Shown here: positions 1 to 9,348 of the stretch, one piece after another
Layout of the letters: every line of letters starts with the position of its first letter
How positions within the stretch are numbered: position 1 is the stretch's first letter
Assembly: GCF_007923355.1 (NCBI RefSeq)
Contig: NZ_VOGO01000001.1
Location: 496,001 to 560,000 of the forward strand
DNA from: Falsiphaeobacter marinintestinus
GTDB lineage: Bacteria; Pseudomonadota; Alphaproteobacteria; Rhodobacterales; Rhodobacteraceae
Reading direction: 5' to 3'
DNA: 64,000 nt
The notes under the pieces: generated by a model
The model's database searches: none
The model's input: only the letters and a program-made list of their open reading frames with translations
Told to the model about the DNA's origin: nothing
Position numbers and translations under genes: made by a program

Positions 1-559
1 CCTTATCGGTGAAGGCCAAGCGAAACTTGCGGGGCACTGCGGGCTCAACCTCGACCATCAGATCCAAGCGGGCGATCAGCGCGCGCCAGCCAGTGTGCCA
101 GCCAGACGGGAATTGCTGCAACAGGTCGGTGAACAGTATTGTGCCGCTTGCGCGATGGAAAAACACGACCTCGGTGGTGATCTTGTTACCGCGCATGACC
201 ACCTGGTCGATCTCACCAGCCCAATCAGGTGGCGGCCTGTCGTCAAGATCGGCGTCAAAGGCGATGTCCTTGCGCTTTGCCCGCAATCCGGGTGGCGCAG
301 ACACAAGGGCCTCGGGAAAGGCGTTGACCCACTCAGGCAGAAACAAATGGTGCAACGAATTTGGCGCGACGATGTGACGGACTGGGCCAAGCGCCGTCAC
401 TTTGGTCTTAAGGTCATCGGTCAAAGCAACAGGTGACCAGACAAACAGCCCCCCATCCGCCAACCGTATCACGGCCATCCGGGTGGGATAGCGAAAGCCC
501 AGTACGGTCACCACAGGCCCGTCTGCGATCCAGATATCTGTTCCGAATGGGTCAAGCAT
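1..559 (-). CDS. DUF4336 domain-containing protein (3' end outside window)
   Basis: Reading the minus strand from the ATG at 559 gives an open frame to the window edge, so about 186 residues are visible and the C-terminus is missing. The protein begins MLDPFGTDIWIADGPVVTV, contains VAPNSLHHLFLPEW about a third of the way in, and later FFHRASGTILFTDLLQQFP. This layout fits DUF4336 proteins, which resemble metallo-beta-lactamase-fold proteins with incomplete metal sites; their biochemical role is not established. It is divergent from purE, with about 170 bases between the two starts. The family call is from memory of these motifs and is fairly secure; the function is unknown. Confidence 0.75.
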   Translation of the reverse strand, partial: MLDPFGTDIWIADGPVVTVLGFRYPTRMAVIRLADGGLFVWSPVALTDDLKTKVTALGPVRHIVAPNSLHHLFLPEWVNAFPEALVSAPPGLRAKRKDIAFDADLDDRPPPDWAGEIDQVVMRGNKITTEVVFFHRASGTILFTDLLQQFPSGWHTGWRALIARLDLMVEVEPAVPRKFRLAFTDK

Positions 560-669
560 ATGTCGCCACCTTGGTCAGCCGCAGTTGCCCTGTTCTATAC
601 AGAAAATTGGCACGGATTTCGCCCGAAAACCGCCCCTTGTACCCGGCGTTTGCAGCCAAATTCGACGCA

Positions 670-697
670 TTGCCCACCCCGATGATTCCGATATAGT
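670..697 (+). promoter_or_regulatory. putative sigma-70 promoter of purEK
   Basis: TTGCCC at 670-675 and TATAGT at 692-697 are separated by 16 bases, placing a start site about 20 bases before the purE ATG. The -10 is good and the -35 matches 4 of 6 consensus bases. This is sequence inspection only. Confidence 0.45.
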
Positions 698-726
698 GCG
701 CGCTCTTTCCATCAAGGGGACAGGGC

Positions 727-1215
727 ATGGCCGATATCGAAGTGGGCATCATCATGGGCAGTCAGTCGGACTGGCCAACGATGAAGGAAGCCGCGCACAT
801 ACTGGACGAACTTGGCGTGCCTTACGAGACGCGTATTGTGTCGGCCCATCGCACACCCGACCGGCTTTGGGACTATGGCAAGACCGCTGCGCAGCGCGGA
901 CTGAAGGTGATCATTGCAGGCGCCGGCGGCGCTGCGCATTTGCCTGGCATGATGGCGTCCAAGACGCGCGTGCCGGTGATCGGTGTTCCGGTACAGACGC
1001 GGGCACTGTCCGGTGTCGATTCCCTCTATTCCATCGTGCAGATGCCCAAGGGGTTTCCCGTCGCCACCATGGCCATCGGATCTGCGGGTGCTGCCAATGC
1101 CGGTTTGATGGCAGCCGGTATTCTGGCCACCAGTGACGCGGCTTTGGCCGACCGTCTTGACGCGTGGCGCGACGCCCTGTCCGCCTCGATCCCCGAGGTG
1201 CCGCAAGATGACTGA
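727..1215 (+). CDS. purE: N5-carboxyaminoimidazole ribonucleotide mutase PurE
   Basis: PurE (class I) moves the carboxyl group of N5-CAIR to carbon 4, giving CAIR, in de novo purine synthesis in the cytoplasm. The 162-residue protein has the family hallmarks: [10 protein letters not shown] near residue 11, SAHRTPDR near residue 39, and [11 protein letters not shown] followed by PVIGVPV in the middle. Length is normal for the bacterial enzyme. The gene overlaps purK by 8 bases, so the two are almost certainly one transcript. The start at 727 follows an AGGGGACAGGGC Shine-Dalgarno-like stretch. Confidence 0.97.
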   Translation: MADIEVGIIMGSQSDWPTMKEAAHILDELGVPYETRIVSAHRTPDRLWDYGKTAAQRGLKVIIAGAGGAAHLPGMMASKTRVPVIGVPVQTRALSGVDSLYSIVQMPKGFPVATMAIGSAGAANAGLMAAGILATSDAALADRLDAWRDALSASIPEVPQDD

Positions 1216-2284
1216 CCCCCTGACCTCTGGTTCTGTGATTGGTATTCTGGGCGGCGGTCAACTTGGCCGCATGCTGTCGGTCGCGGCGTCCCGGCTTGGT
1301 CTCAGGACCCACATTTATGAACCCGGTGAAAATCCCCCGGCGGGCCAGGTGGCCGATCAAGTAACGACAGCCGCCTATGATGACCGCGCAGCGCTTGAGG
1401 CGTTTGCCGCCTCGGTCGATGTCATTACCTATGAGTTTGAGAACATCCCCACTGACGCGCTGGATATTCTTGAGGCACATAAACCCATCCGTCCGGGCCG
1501 CGAAGCGCTGCGTATCAGTCAGGATCGTTTGACGGAAAAGGCCTTTCTGCAGGAACTGGGGCTCAAAACCGCGCCCTTTGCTGACATCCCCGATCAGGCC
1601 AGCCTTGACGCCGCACTGGACACCATCGGCGCGCCCGCAATCCTGAAAACGCGGCGGTTCGGGTATGACGGCAAGGGTCAGGCCCGCATCAAAGCGTTTC
1701 AGGACGCGCCAACGGCATTGGCCGACATGGCCGGGGCCCCGGCGATCCTGGAAGGGTTCGTTGAATTCACACATGAGGTGTCCGTCATCGCAGCGCGCGG
1801 CCCGACCGGCGATGTCGCCTGTTTCGATCCCGGCGAAAACGTACACCGCGATGGCATACTGCGCACCACGACCATCCCTGCCCGCCTCAGCGGTCCGCAA
1901 CGCATGGACGCCGTGCTTCTCGCTGCAAATATCCTGAACGCGCTGGACTATGTCGGCGTGCTGGGGGTCGAGCTGTTCGTTACGCCCGCTGGCTTGATCG
2001 TCAACGAAATCGCGCCGCGCGTCCATAATTCCGGACACTGGACTCAGAATGGCTGCGCCGTGGATCAGTTCGAACAACATATCCGAGCGGTGGCAGGCTG
2101 GCCTTTGGGCGATGGCAAGCGGCATTCGGACGTGGTGATGGAAAACCTGATCGGCGACGATATGGACCGCGTGCCTGACCTAGCCCGCGAAACGAACACC
2201 GCCCTGCACCTGTACGGCAAAACCGAAACCAAACCCGGCCGTAAGATGGGCCACGTGAACCGCATGGTGAACACGTCGAGCTGA
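1208..2284 (+). CDS. purK: 5-(carboxyamino)imidazole ribonucleotide synthase PurK
   Basis: PurK is the ATP-grasp enzyme that uses ATP and bicarbonate to make N5-CAIR from AIR, the substrate of PurE encoded just upstream. The ATG at 1208 lies inside the end of purE (8-base overlap), giving 358 residues. The N-terminus has the glycine-rich [12 protein letters not shown] motif. YEFENIP and the ATP-grasp strand [12 protein letters not shown] follow, and the C-terminal half contains [25 protein letters not shown] with the metal-binding residues. The frame is open upstream to 1133, but starting there would not explain the coupling. Confidence 0.97.
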   Translation: MTDPLTSGSVIGILGGGQLGRMLSVAASRLGLRTHIYEPGENPPAGQVADQVTTAAYDDRAALEAFAASVDVITYEFENIPTDALDILEAHKPIRPGREALRISQDRLTEKAFLQELGLKTAPFADIPDQASLDAALDTIGAPAILKTRRFGYDGKGQARIKAFQDAPTALADMAGAPAILEGFVEFTHEVSVIAARGPTGDVACFDPGENVHRDGILRTTTIPARLSGPQRMDAVLLAANILNALDYVGVLGVELFVTPAGLIVNEIAPRVHNSGHWTQNGCAVDQFEQHIRAVAGWPLGDGKRHSDVVMENLIGDDMDRVPDLARETNTALHLYGKTETKPGRKMGHVNRMVNTSS

Positions 2285-2408
2285 AAACGCAACTTCAGGC
2301 GGGATTCAGGTATCAGCCTGAGGATGTCGGATCCGATAACTGCAGGTTTGACTGGTGGCCCAACACTGTTAGCGTTTGTTTGATGATTTACGCGGGAAGG
2401 GTATCGCC

Positions 2409-3140
2409 ATGATCGAAGTAATCGACACCAATACATCCGGCCAGCTTGAGGTGCGCATGAGCGGCACTGTCACGGCGGCAGATTATGACAACGTCCTGAC
2501 CCCGGCACTGGCTGCAGCACTGGCTGACTCTGATACAGTACGCTTGCTGGTGTTGGTCGACGAAGACCTGACTTTTGACGCTGGCGCGGCCTGGGCCGAT
2601 ATGAAGCTTGGCCTGAATTATTGGCAGGGTTTTGATCGCGCCGCAGTATGTGTAAGCGGCGGGTGGATGGCCAGCGCCGTGCGCGCATTCGCACCACTCA
2701 TGCCTTGCCCGATACAGGTGTTTGACTCTGGCCAAGCAGATGAGGCCCGACGCTGGCTGCGAGAGTCCCTGGGCGCGGCCCATCTCCGCGACTTGGGTGG
2801 CCCGGTGTTACAGATCGACCTGGTCGGCAAAGTGGGCCCCGAAGATTATGCCCGGTTGCAAGGCGATCTGGATGCGAAGCTTGCCGAACGGGACGGGTTC
2901 CGCCTGCTTATTGATGCGCGCGAATTTGATGGCTGGCACGGGTTGTCGGCCTTTCGGGCACATTTCTCGCTGGCCCACGACCACGCTCCATTGCTGGACA
3001 AGGCCGCCATCGTCGGCGACCGCGCCTGGCAGAAAATTGCCCAAAAAGTCGGCTCGCGTTTCGTGAACGCCGAGACCCGGTTTTTTGACGCCGCCGAGTT
3101 CGAACAGGCCAAATCCTGGTTAATGTCAGATCAGACTTAG
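2409..3140 (+). CDS. tandem SpoIIAA/STAS-like domain protein
   Basis: This 243-residue protein seems to hold two copies of the small SpoIIAA-like (STAS/SEC14-type) domain. The first half opens MIEVIDTNTSGQLEVRMSGT and contains LLVLVDEDLTFDAGAAWADM; the second opens with VLQIDLVGKVGPEDYARL and contains FRLLIDAREFDGWHG. Each half then has a conserved AAVCVSGG or AAIVGDRAW segment. Single-domain members are about 120 residues, so this looks like an internal duplication. The ATG at 2409 is preferred over 2376 because GGGAAGGG lies a suitable distance upstream. The role is unknown. Confidence 0.75.
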   Translation: MIEVIDTNTSGQLEVRMSGTVTAADYDNVLTPALAAALADSDTVRLLVLVDEDLTFDAGAAWADMKLGLNYWQGFDRAAVCVSGGWMASAVRAFAPLMPCPIQVFDSGQADEARRWLRESLGAAHLRDLGGPVLQIDLVGKVGPEDYARLQGDLDAKLAERDGFRLLIDAREFDGWHGLSAFRAHFSLAHDHAPLLDKAAIVGDRAWQKIAQKVGSRFVNAETRFFDAAEFEQAKSWLMSDQT

Positions 3141-3211
3141 GATCGATAGACCGGCTATCCCGGACGCCCGCCTGGGCGGCAAGACTGACGGTTAGGCGTT
3201 GTCCGGATTGG

Positions 3212-4372
3212 TTACGCCCTGACGTTCAGCAAACGGGCGGCTATGTCTCCGGTCATATAGCTGACGCGCCCACCCGACAGGGTGGCAGCGACGCGGTGGC
3301 TGGTTTGGTCGAGTATGACCAGATCGGCGCGCAACCCGGGCGTTAACCGCCCGCGATCTGTCAGGCCAAGGATGCGGGCCGGGCCGTCTGAGATCAGCTG
3401 CCAGGCCGCGCCCAGATCCAGCAATCCGGTTTGGGCCAGCATCAACGCGGCGCGGCGCAGGCTTGGGTAATGATAATCTGAGGCTAACGCGTCGCACAGC
3501 CCCATGGCGACCAGATCGATGGCGCTGGCGTTGCCCTTGTGGGACCCGCCGCGCACAAGGTTCGGTGCGCCCATGATGATCGCATCCCCGGCATCGCGCG
3601 CGGCCTCGGCGGCGTCTTGCGTTTCAGGAAATTCCGAGATCCGAACGCCCCGATCCCGCCATAAGGCCCGGTCGGTTGCGGATTGGTCGTCATGGCTGCC
3701 CAGTCGCACGCCTTGCGCGGTCAGGGTTTCACAAAGGGTATCAAGCGCAGCAGGAAGGGCCGGACCACGGCTGTGCAGATCCAGCAGCATCTCAAAATGT
3801 CGTTCCGGATTGCGACCGGCTTTCAACGCCTGTCCAGTCAGGCGCGGCGGTTTTCGACCTTCGGCCAACCGGTCATGCGGCAGGTGGTCGTTGAACACCA
3901 GATAGGACACATCCCAGTCGCGCAGCTTGCCCGGCAGAGCGGCATAATCGTCCAGAAGATGAGTCTCAAACCTAAGCTGGGCGCGCAGGTCAGTCACCAC
4001 TTGCCCTTTCACAGCCGCGATGGCTGTCAGGATCTGGGCGGCGAAGTCAGGTCCGCGCACCCCACCCTCCCAACTCCAGAACTGGGCCATGACGCCAGTG
4101 GTCACCCCATTGGCGGCCAGCTCGGCCTCGGCTGCCATGATGCCTTCGTTCATCTGTTTCATTGCGCCCCGGCGCGGGGCCACGTGGCGTTCAAACCCGT
4201 CACCGTGCAGATCGACGATCCCTGGCAAAACCAGAAATCCGCTCAGATCGACCGTACGCCCAACAGGGGTATCGACAATCTGGCCATCTGCGATTGACAG
4301 GCTGGCGTCCTGCACCACGCCATCCGGCTGCAAAACTTTGGCCCCGGTCAGATCCATCTCAAGACAGGTCAT
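3212..4372 (-). CDS. phnM: PhnM-like alpha-D-ribose 1-methylphosphonate 5-triphosphate diphosphatase
   Basis: PhnM is an amidohydrolase-fold metal enzyme that removes pyrophosphate from ribose 1-methylphosphonate 5-triphosphate in the C-P lyase pathway. The 386-residue protein has [20 protein letters not shown] near residue 49, corresponding to the metal-binding HxD region. It also has [36 protein letters not shown] and [14 protein letters not shown], all in the order expected for PhnM. Its start overlaps the stop of the upstream lipase-like gene by 4 bases. No other phn gene is present, so its actual substrate here may differ from the textbook one. Confidence 0.88.
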   Translation of the reverse strand: MTCLEMDLTGAKVLQPDGVVQDASLSIADGQIVDTPVGRTVDLSGFLVLPGIVDLHGDGFERHVAPRRGAMKQMNEGIMAAEAELAANGVTTGVMAQFWSWEGGVRGPDFAAQILTAIAAVKGQVVTDLRAQLRFETHLLDDYAALPGKLRDWDVSYLVFNDHLPHDRLAEGRKPPRLTGQALKAGRNPERHFEMLLDLHSRGPALPAALDTLCETLTAQGVRLGSHDDQSATDRALWRDRGVRISEFPETQDAAEAARDAGDAIIMGAPNLVRGGSHKGNASAIDLVAMGLCDALASDYHYPSLRRAALMLAQTGLLDLGAAWQLISDGPARILGLTDRGRLTPGLRADLVILDQTSHRVAATLSGGRVSYMTGDIAARLLNVRA

Positions 4373-5142
4373 CGCGACGGCTCGGATATGGGTTCGGTCG
4401 GGCAGGACTGACCAAGACAGAATTCATCAATGGTGCCCAGAACCGAGTCGAGCCATGAAATGTCAGGATCGAACGCCCCCGTTTCGATGAAATGCAGCGC
4501 CTGTGCGATCACGCGCGGGTTATTCATCATGTAAGTGTGGGTCACGGGCAGCACATAATGATCTGTCATGCCCTCAACCCGGGTGGACTCGACTGAAACC
4601 TTGCCATCATCCGGCCCTTCGATAATCGAGGAAAACACCGGGTTCAAAGAGTTTTCCCCCGCAATCACACCCAACGGGAAATCCACGGCAGGCAAGCGGC
4701 GCGGGATACTGTCAGGACCAGTGCCCAGTTGCATACCTGCCGGACCGTTGAGCAGGCCAAAGACCTCCCAATCGCCCATCTTGTCGACCAGTTCGCTGCC
4801 CTGATTGGGCGGGCCAAGCATAACGGTGCGGCCCAGATTGTCGGGCTTTTGGCCGCGCAGCCAGTGGCGCAACAGGATGCCCCCCATTGAATGCGTCACA
4901 TAATGTACGGTTTGATCGCCGCATTCCGCATGCGCCTGAGGCAGGACTTCGGACGCCAATAAAGGGATCGGCAAATCAGTTGACCTATAGCCGGGGCGGA
5001 CAACCTGATAGCCCTTGGACTGAAAGACGACCTCCATCAGAACAAAAGACGCTTCCGTTCGCGCAAGCCCGTGCAACAGCACAACGCAATCGGCGCGCGC
5101 CGCCATAGGCCACAAAAAAAGGAACAGGATCACCCCACGCAT
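4369..5142 (-). CDS. secreted alpha/beta hydrolase (lipase-like)
   Basis: A 257-residue alpha/beta hydrolase with a clear signal peptide ([17 protein letters not shown], then DC). [10 protein letters not shown] carries the oxyanion-hole HG motif, and VTHSMGG holds the likely nucleophilic serine in a GxSxG-like context. [14 protein letters not shown] resembles lipases and PGAP1-like esterases, and a histidine in PVTHTYM may complete the triad. It is probably exported and acts on esters, but the substrate is unknown. The ATG at 5142 was chosen because it begins the signal peptide; the frame stays open far upstream through the neighbouring transporter, which is a frame shadow. Its stop overlaps the phnM start (ATGA). 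Confidence 0.85.
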   Translation of the reverse strand: MRGVILFLFLWPMAARADCVVLLHGLARTEASFVLMEVVFQSKGYQVVRPGYRSTDLPIPLLASEVLPQAHAECGDQTVHYVTHSMGGILLRHWLRGQKPDNLGRTVMLGPPNQGSELVDKMGDWEVFGLLNGPAGMQLGTGPDSIPRRLPAVDFPLGVIAGENSLNPVFSSIIEGPDDGKVSVESTRVEGMTDHYVLPVTHTYMMNNPRVIAQALHFIETGAFDPDISWLDSVLGTIDEFCLGQSCPTEPISEPSR

Positions 5143-5195
5143 ACCCGGCAGATAGGCATAAATCGCTTCTGCGAAAAGGTGTAATTCACGTGTTG

Positions 5196-6035
5196 TTACG
5201 TCTTGGCTGGTCTGACGGCGAAAGCGATGCCGCCAATGACAACCATCGATCCCAAAATCAGGGTTGAGTTCGGAGTTTCCCCCAACAACACGGCGCCTGC
5301 AGCCAGCGCGATAATCGGAACGCTCAGCATCACCGTGGCGGCTGTTCCGCCCGTCAGCGTCGGCAGGATGCGATACCAAAGCGCATAGCCCAGCCCCGAA
5401 GTTATCGCGCCAGAGATAACGGCCAGCAAAAGGCCGGTTCCGGACGCTGTCAGCGGTTCGCCCAGCACCAAAGGAACTGCGGCTGTAAAGGGCAGTGCCA
5501 GACAGAAGTTGGCGGCCGTCGCAGGCAGCGCTTCGGACTCGGTGCGCCCGATAACCGAATAGATGCCCCACCCAACCCCTGCTGCAAGCATCAGCACAGC
5601 TCCGGATAATGGGACAGCAGACATCTCGCCCGGCCACAGCACCCAGCACAGACCCAGAAAGGCAATCCCGGCCCCGGTCAATTGTCGACCCGATGGCGGC
5701 GACGGCAGGAAACAGGCGATGGTGAACATCGTAATCTGGGTGGCACCAAACAGGATCAGGGCCCCGGCCCCGGCATCCAGCGCGCGATAGGCCAAAGAAA
5801 ACCCGATCATATAAAGCGCAAGTGATCCGGCCCCGCCCCAGCGTTTTAGGCAGGAAAACGACAGGTGTTTTTTCTGGATCAACACGAGGAGAACCAGCAT
5901 GGCCGCCCCTGCGGCCACACGGACAACGGCAAACAGACCCGGTTCGATCGCGCCGCTGTCCACGGCCAATCGGTTCAAAATCGAATTTGCGGCAAAGGCG
6001 GTCATCGTGACCGCGATCAGAAGGACCTGTCTCAT
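5196..6035 (-). CDS. EamA/DMT-superfamily transporter
   Basis: A 279-residue membrane protein with about ten hydrophobic segments in two EamA-like halves, as in drug/metabolite transporters. Typical pieces are [10 protein letters not shown] at the N-terminus, [17 protein letters not shown], the mid-protein [11 protein letters not shown], and [14 protein letters not shown] in the second half. Such proteins export small solutes at the inner membrane; the substrate cannot be read from sequence. It is the first of three minus-strand genes, with 53 bases to the lipase-like gene, and may share its transcript. Confidence 0.88.
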   Translation of the reverse strand: MRQVLLIAVTMTAFAANSILNRLAVDSGAIEPGLFAVVRVAAGAAMLVLLVLIQKKHLSFSCLKRWGGAGSLALYMIGFSLAYRALDAGAGALILFGATQITMFTIACFLPSPPSGRQLTGAGIAFLGLCWVLWPGEMSAVPLSGAVLMLAAGVGWGIYSVIGRTESEALPATAANFCLALPFTAAVPLVLGEPLTASGTGLLLAVISGAITSGLGYALWYRILPTLTGGTAATVMLSVPIIALAAGAVLLGETPNSTLILGSMVVIGGIAFAVRPAKT

Positions 6036-6095
6036 GGCCCTTCATCCCTCAATTTCCCGGAAAAGGAAATTGCCAATATTTTTGCAAGGGTTCCC

Positions 6096-6112
6096 CCGGG
6101 GCACCGCCCCGG
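6096..6112 (-). terminator. GC-rich hairpin after the bactofilin-like gene
   Basis: CCGGGGC (6096-6102) and GCCCCGG (6106-6112) can form a 7-bp stem with a 3-base loop, 20 bases past the stop of the bactofilin-like gene. On the minus strand it is followed by a mixed stretch ending in AAAAATATT, not a clean T tract, so termination is only a suggestion. Confidence 0.35.
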
Positions 6113-6132
6113 AGGATCACGCCAGTTGGGCG

Positions 6133-7263
6133 TTAATACCGGGGAGTGCCCAGCATATCCTGCGGCAGCAGCCGCACCGCCATGGCCCCGACACCGCACA
6201 ACAACAGCGCCAGAACGAATATCCAGCCAAGGATGGGCACCAACGATACAAGGCCAGCGGCAGCCGCGCCAACGGCGGCCCTGATCGCACGATCTACGGC
6301 CGTGGCGGGTTCATCCCAACCCGCGGCCGACAACAGGCCAACGCCCAGAGCATACGACCCGATCACGTATCCCAGCCAGGCGACTATAATGCTGATCAGG
6401 ATCAGCGCCGGCGTCAGCAACATGCCAATCAGTGTCATCGCGGTCAGAATGCCGGACCCAATCAGCGCCGACTGAGCGACGAACCCGATCATCAGGGCGC
6501 GACCCGGTTTATCCAGAATACGCCGACGCATCGCGGCCATGGTTGCAGGGGCAGCCGCGGCGATAATCGCTGCGGTGGCGGCCACGATCATGACGCCAAA
6601 AATGAAACTGCCAATCGCATGGCGCCAGCTGAATACGCTTGGCCCATCTTTGTGATGCTTGTCCCAGTCCTCAGTCTTGTGGCGCTCGATGCGATCTTCT
6701 GAAGCAACCGAGGCCGGGACTTCGACGTCTCCCGTCTTGTCTTCGTAAACGATAACCTTGCCCGCGACGCTTGCGCCCTCGCCAAAGTCGATTTCATCAA
6801 CCATCAGCGCCAGATCGCCCGCGATGGTTCCGGTGATCTTGACCTCTTCGCCCACGATCAACGCGTATCCGCCGACAGGTCCGGACAGCGTAATTTCGGA
6901 TCCGGCCGCCCTAAGATCGCCGCCGATGGTCCCCGAAACGTTTAGATCCTGCCCGGCGATAGAAACATTGCCAGCAACATCGCCAGTGATGGTCACGTCC
7001 TGACCTGCCCCATAGACGTTTTCACCGACATTTCCAGACAGAGTGATCCGGCGCCCCGCCAGATGCGCTGTTCCATCAAGGTCAGCATCAACTGTTACAC
7101 GTGCGCCTGCCGCGAACAGGTCATCGTGGCCTGCCTCGCTGACGGTGACAGTCGATCCAGCAACAAAGGCATCTTTGCCAATGACAAAGCGACCGCCTTC
7201 ATCCTCTGCCTGGGCGGCGGTGCCCAGAACAAGGGCAAAAAGCACTCCAAATCCGATACGCAT
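6133..7263 (-). CDS. exported bactofilin-like beta-repeat protein with C-terminal membrane domain
   Basis: A 376-residue protein. A signal peptide (MRIGFGVLFALVLGTAAQA) is followed by about 150 residues of short repeats such as GRRITLSGNVGENVYGAG, VTITGDVAGNVSIAGQ and LNVSGTIGGDLRAAG. These match the right-handed beta-helix pattern of bactofilin/polymer-forming proteins. A charged linker leads to four or more hydrophobic segments from about residue 215 to the end. Bactofilins are normally cytoplasmic, but the signal peptide puts this repeat domain outside the inner membrane. The ATG at 7263 has GGAG upstream; an in-frame start 33 codons earlier would bury the signal peptide. A decayed relative lies at 9170-9300. 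Function unknown. Confidence 0.75.
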   Translation of the reverse strand: MRIGFGVLFALVLGTAAQAEDEGGRFVIGKDAFVAGSTVTVSEAGHDDLFAAGARVTVDADLDGTAHLAGRRITLSGNVGENVYGAGQDVTITGDVAGNVSIAGQDLNVSGTIGGDLRAAGSEITLSGPVGGYALIVGEEVKITGTIAGDLALMVDEIDFGEGASVAGKVIVYEDKTGDVEVPASVASEDRIERHKTEDWDKHHKDGPSVFSWRHAIGSFIFGVMIVAATAAIIAAAAPATMAAMRRRILDKPGRALMIGFVAQSALIGSGILTAMTLIGMLLTPALILISIIVAWLGYVIGSYALGVGLLSAAGWDEPATAVDRAIRAAVGAAAAGLVSLVPILGWIFVLALLLCGVGAMAVRLLPQDMLGTPRY

Positions 7264-7373
7264 GAGTCCGATCTCCAAAAACAATGATCTTCGAAGATGA
7301 TATACGGTTGCCAGTGCACCACAATATGACTTGATGAACCTGCGCCGGGTTTTGCCCGACACAAGCGCGTTAT

Positions 7374-9086
7374 TCAGCCGATTATTATATCGTCCAGGAA
7401 AATGTTCAGGTCCGTGACACCGTTCACGGTAAGGGTATCACCGCCCCCAAAGTCAAAAACTGCGCGGTTGCCGACGATAGACCCAAATTCGTCTATAATC
7501 TCGGATGCCAGATAACCGGTCACACCAAGGGCGGCCCCATCCAGTACGATTTCGTCGCGGTTGTCGTCGAAACGTACAATGCGGTCGCGACCGGCATTGA
7601 AATGAAACTCGTCAGACCCAGCGCCGCCATTCAGGAAATCATTGCCGCCCCCGCCGATCAGCACGTCGTTGCCACCACCGCCATTGACGCGGTCATTGCC
7701 CAGGCCTCCGTCCACGGTGTCATTGCCACGATCGCCGTTCAGAACATCCCGGCTGCCTTCGCCGCGAATCTCGTCATGGCCATTGCCGCCTTCGATAACA
7801 TCAGCGCCGCTGCGCCCGCGCAGGTCGTCATTACCGCCGCGCCCTTTGATGATATCGGCACCATTGGTGCCTTCGATGACATCGGCGCTGTCGGTTCCGA
7901 TCAACTGCGATTCAAAGATCCGGAGAAAAACACCGTCGCCGTCGCCATCCTGATTGTACCCTTCCCAAACGACGGCGATCCGACCGTCTTCCAGAACGGT
8001 GACGTCAGCATCATCCTGATAAACACCAGTTCCGACGGTCGTATTGACCTGCACAGGGTCGCCCACCAGCTCTCCTTCAGCGTCAAACCGCTGCATATAG
8101 GTGTTTTCATTTCCAGCCATTTGTTCGTTGCCAGCAACATCCACGGTCACGGTCACGACGAACCCACCGTCAGGCAAAATCTCGACGCGCGGCTCATAGA
8201 CGCTTGCACCTGGAACGCTTTGCGTGACCGGCGGGGCCAACGGCACACCGTTGGCATCATACATCTGACCGACCACTTCATTGCCGGAGTCAGTAGCGCT
8301 CCAGCCAACAACAACAAAGCGGCCATCCGGGAACGTCGCGACACTGAACGCGCCGTTGAACGCCACCCCGGAAAATAATTCAAATTCACCACCGATGGGG
8401 CGTCCGATTGGGGACAGGATCTGCCCGTGAGAAGTCCCGCCGACCCAATCGCCATTTACGTCATAAACCGGATTCTGCCATGTCACGATGACCCGCCCAT
8501 CGGAAAACGTGTCCACCTGTGGCGCACGCTGGTCACCTACTGTTGTGGAGTTAATCCCGATTTCCGCCCCCAGCGGATTGCCGGCACTGTCATAGCGTTG
8601 TCCGCGAATCCCATGACCGTCGCCATCCGGGCCATCGCTGAACCACACCACAAGGAACCCGCCCGTGTTCAGAGCTGTGATTTCCGGCCAGTCCTGTTGG
8701 CCAGCGGCGAAACTGTTGACTTGAAACTGAGGCCCCGTCGGGGTTCCATCCGGCGCGAATACCCGTGCCATGATTTCAGTTTCAGGCAAGGAGCCGCCAT
8801 AAGAATTCCAGGTAACAATCCAGGATCCGTCCGCCAGCACTTCGACCCGCGGATTAGACTGTGAGATTGTTGTTGTGGTGTTGACCCGGACGTTGCCACC
8901 AACCGTGTTGCCGTCGGAATCGTATACCTGCTGAAAGATGGTGTTACCGACGCCAAATGGGCCAAAGGATTCCCAAACGACGATAAAACCGCCATCCGGA
9001 AGGGCCGTGATGCGCGGGTCGTCCTGATTGTTTGCAGTAAACGAATTTACAAGAATCTCGCCAGTTTCAGGCACAAGTTCCGACAT
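7374..9086 (-). CDS. RTX protein with seven propeller-like repeats (first paralogue)
   Basis: A 570-residue acidic protein without a signal peptide. Residues 1-390 hold seven repeats centred on L-x-D-G-x-x-V-V-x-W (for example LPDGGFIVVWES, LADGSWIVTWNS, LEDGRIAVVWEG), each followed by a QxYDxxG-type loop; a seven-bladed beta-propeller is likely. Residues about 397-491 hold eight or so calcium-binding RTX nonapeptides such as GGGGNDVLIGGGGNDFL. The last 79 residues are about two thirds identical by eye to the tail of the paralogue at 9349-10983, and probably carry the type I secretion signal. The ATG at 9086 has GGAG seven bases upstream. Likely secreted or surface-bound; no enzyme domain seen. 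Confidence 0.85.
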   Translation of the reverse strand: MSELVPETGEILVNSFTANNQDDPRITALPDGGFIVVWESFGPFGVGNTIFQQVYDSDGNTVGGNVRVNTTTTISQSNPRVEVLADGSWIVTWNSYGGSLPETEIMARVFAPDGTPTGPQFQVNSFAAGQQDWPEITALNTGGFLVVWFSDGPDGDGHGIRGQRYDSAGNPLGAEIGINSTTVGDQRAPQVDTFSDGRVIVTWQNPVYDVNGDWVGGTSHGQILSPIGRPIGGEFELFSGVAFNGAFSVATFPDGRFVVVGWSATDSGNEVVGQMYDANGVPLAPPVTQSVPGASVYEPRVEILPDGGFVVTVTVDVAGNEQMAGNENTYMQRFDAEGELVGDPVQVNTTVGTGVYQDDADVTVLEDGRIAVVWEGYNQDGDGDGVFLRIFESQLIGTDSADVIEGTNGADIIKGRGGNDDLRGRSGADVIEGGNGHDEIRGEGSRDVLNGDRGNDTVDGGLGNDRVNGGGGNDVLIGGGGNDFLNGGAGSDEFHFNAGRDRIVRFDDNRDEIVLDGAALGVTGYLASEIIDEFGSIVGNRAVFDFGGGDTLTVNGVTDLNIFLDDIIIG

Positions 9087-9169
9087 CAATAAGCTCCGCA
9101 TAATACAATTTGGAAAAATAGGTTATCTGGTTCGGATCAGACCCAATACAGGCAAACCTGTCAACAGTA

Positions 9170-9300
9170 TGGCTTTTGAAATGTCAAAGGTCGCCTCCTG
9201 CTCCATCCCGCAAACGGTTTCGCCGGCATCGCCGGACACCGTGATCCGGCGTCCCGCCAATTACAGGGCCAGCCAGAACGGCGTCGGCTGTCAAACACCC
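9170..9300 (-). pseudogene. decayed fragment of a bactofilin-like repeat gene
   Basis: On the minus strand one frame reads LAGRRITVSGDAGETVCG, very close to LAGRRITLSGNVGENVYG in the intact gene at 6133-7263. Upstream of it the similarity continues only in a different frame (TADAVLAG against VDADLDG), so a frameshift is present, and a stop codon (TAA) directly precedes the first leucine. The DNA match includes 18 of 19 identical bases around 9241-9258. Edges are approximate. Confidence 0.55.
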
Positions 9301-9348
9301 GACGCAAAGATGAAACTGCACCACTCTTTACCCGGTGCCTTCTTCAGC

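Noticed and set aside
911-2125. A 404-residue gene antisense to purE-purK
   Set aside because: It overlaps well-supported purine genes and has no recognisable protein features.
4369-6045. A 558-residue fusion protein on the minus strand
   Set aside because: The frame is open through the transporter gene in a shadow frame; the real hydrolase begins at its signal peptide at 5142.
7600-7900. A tandem DNA repeat or CRISPR-like array
   Set aside because: The periodic GC-rich pattern is the codon pattern of RTX nonapeptides inside the coding gene; no spacers are present.
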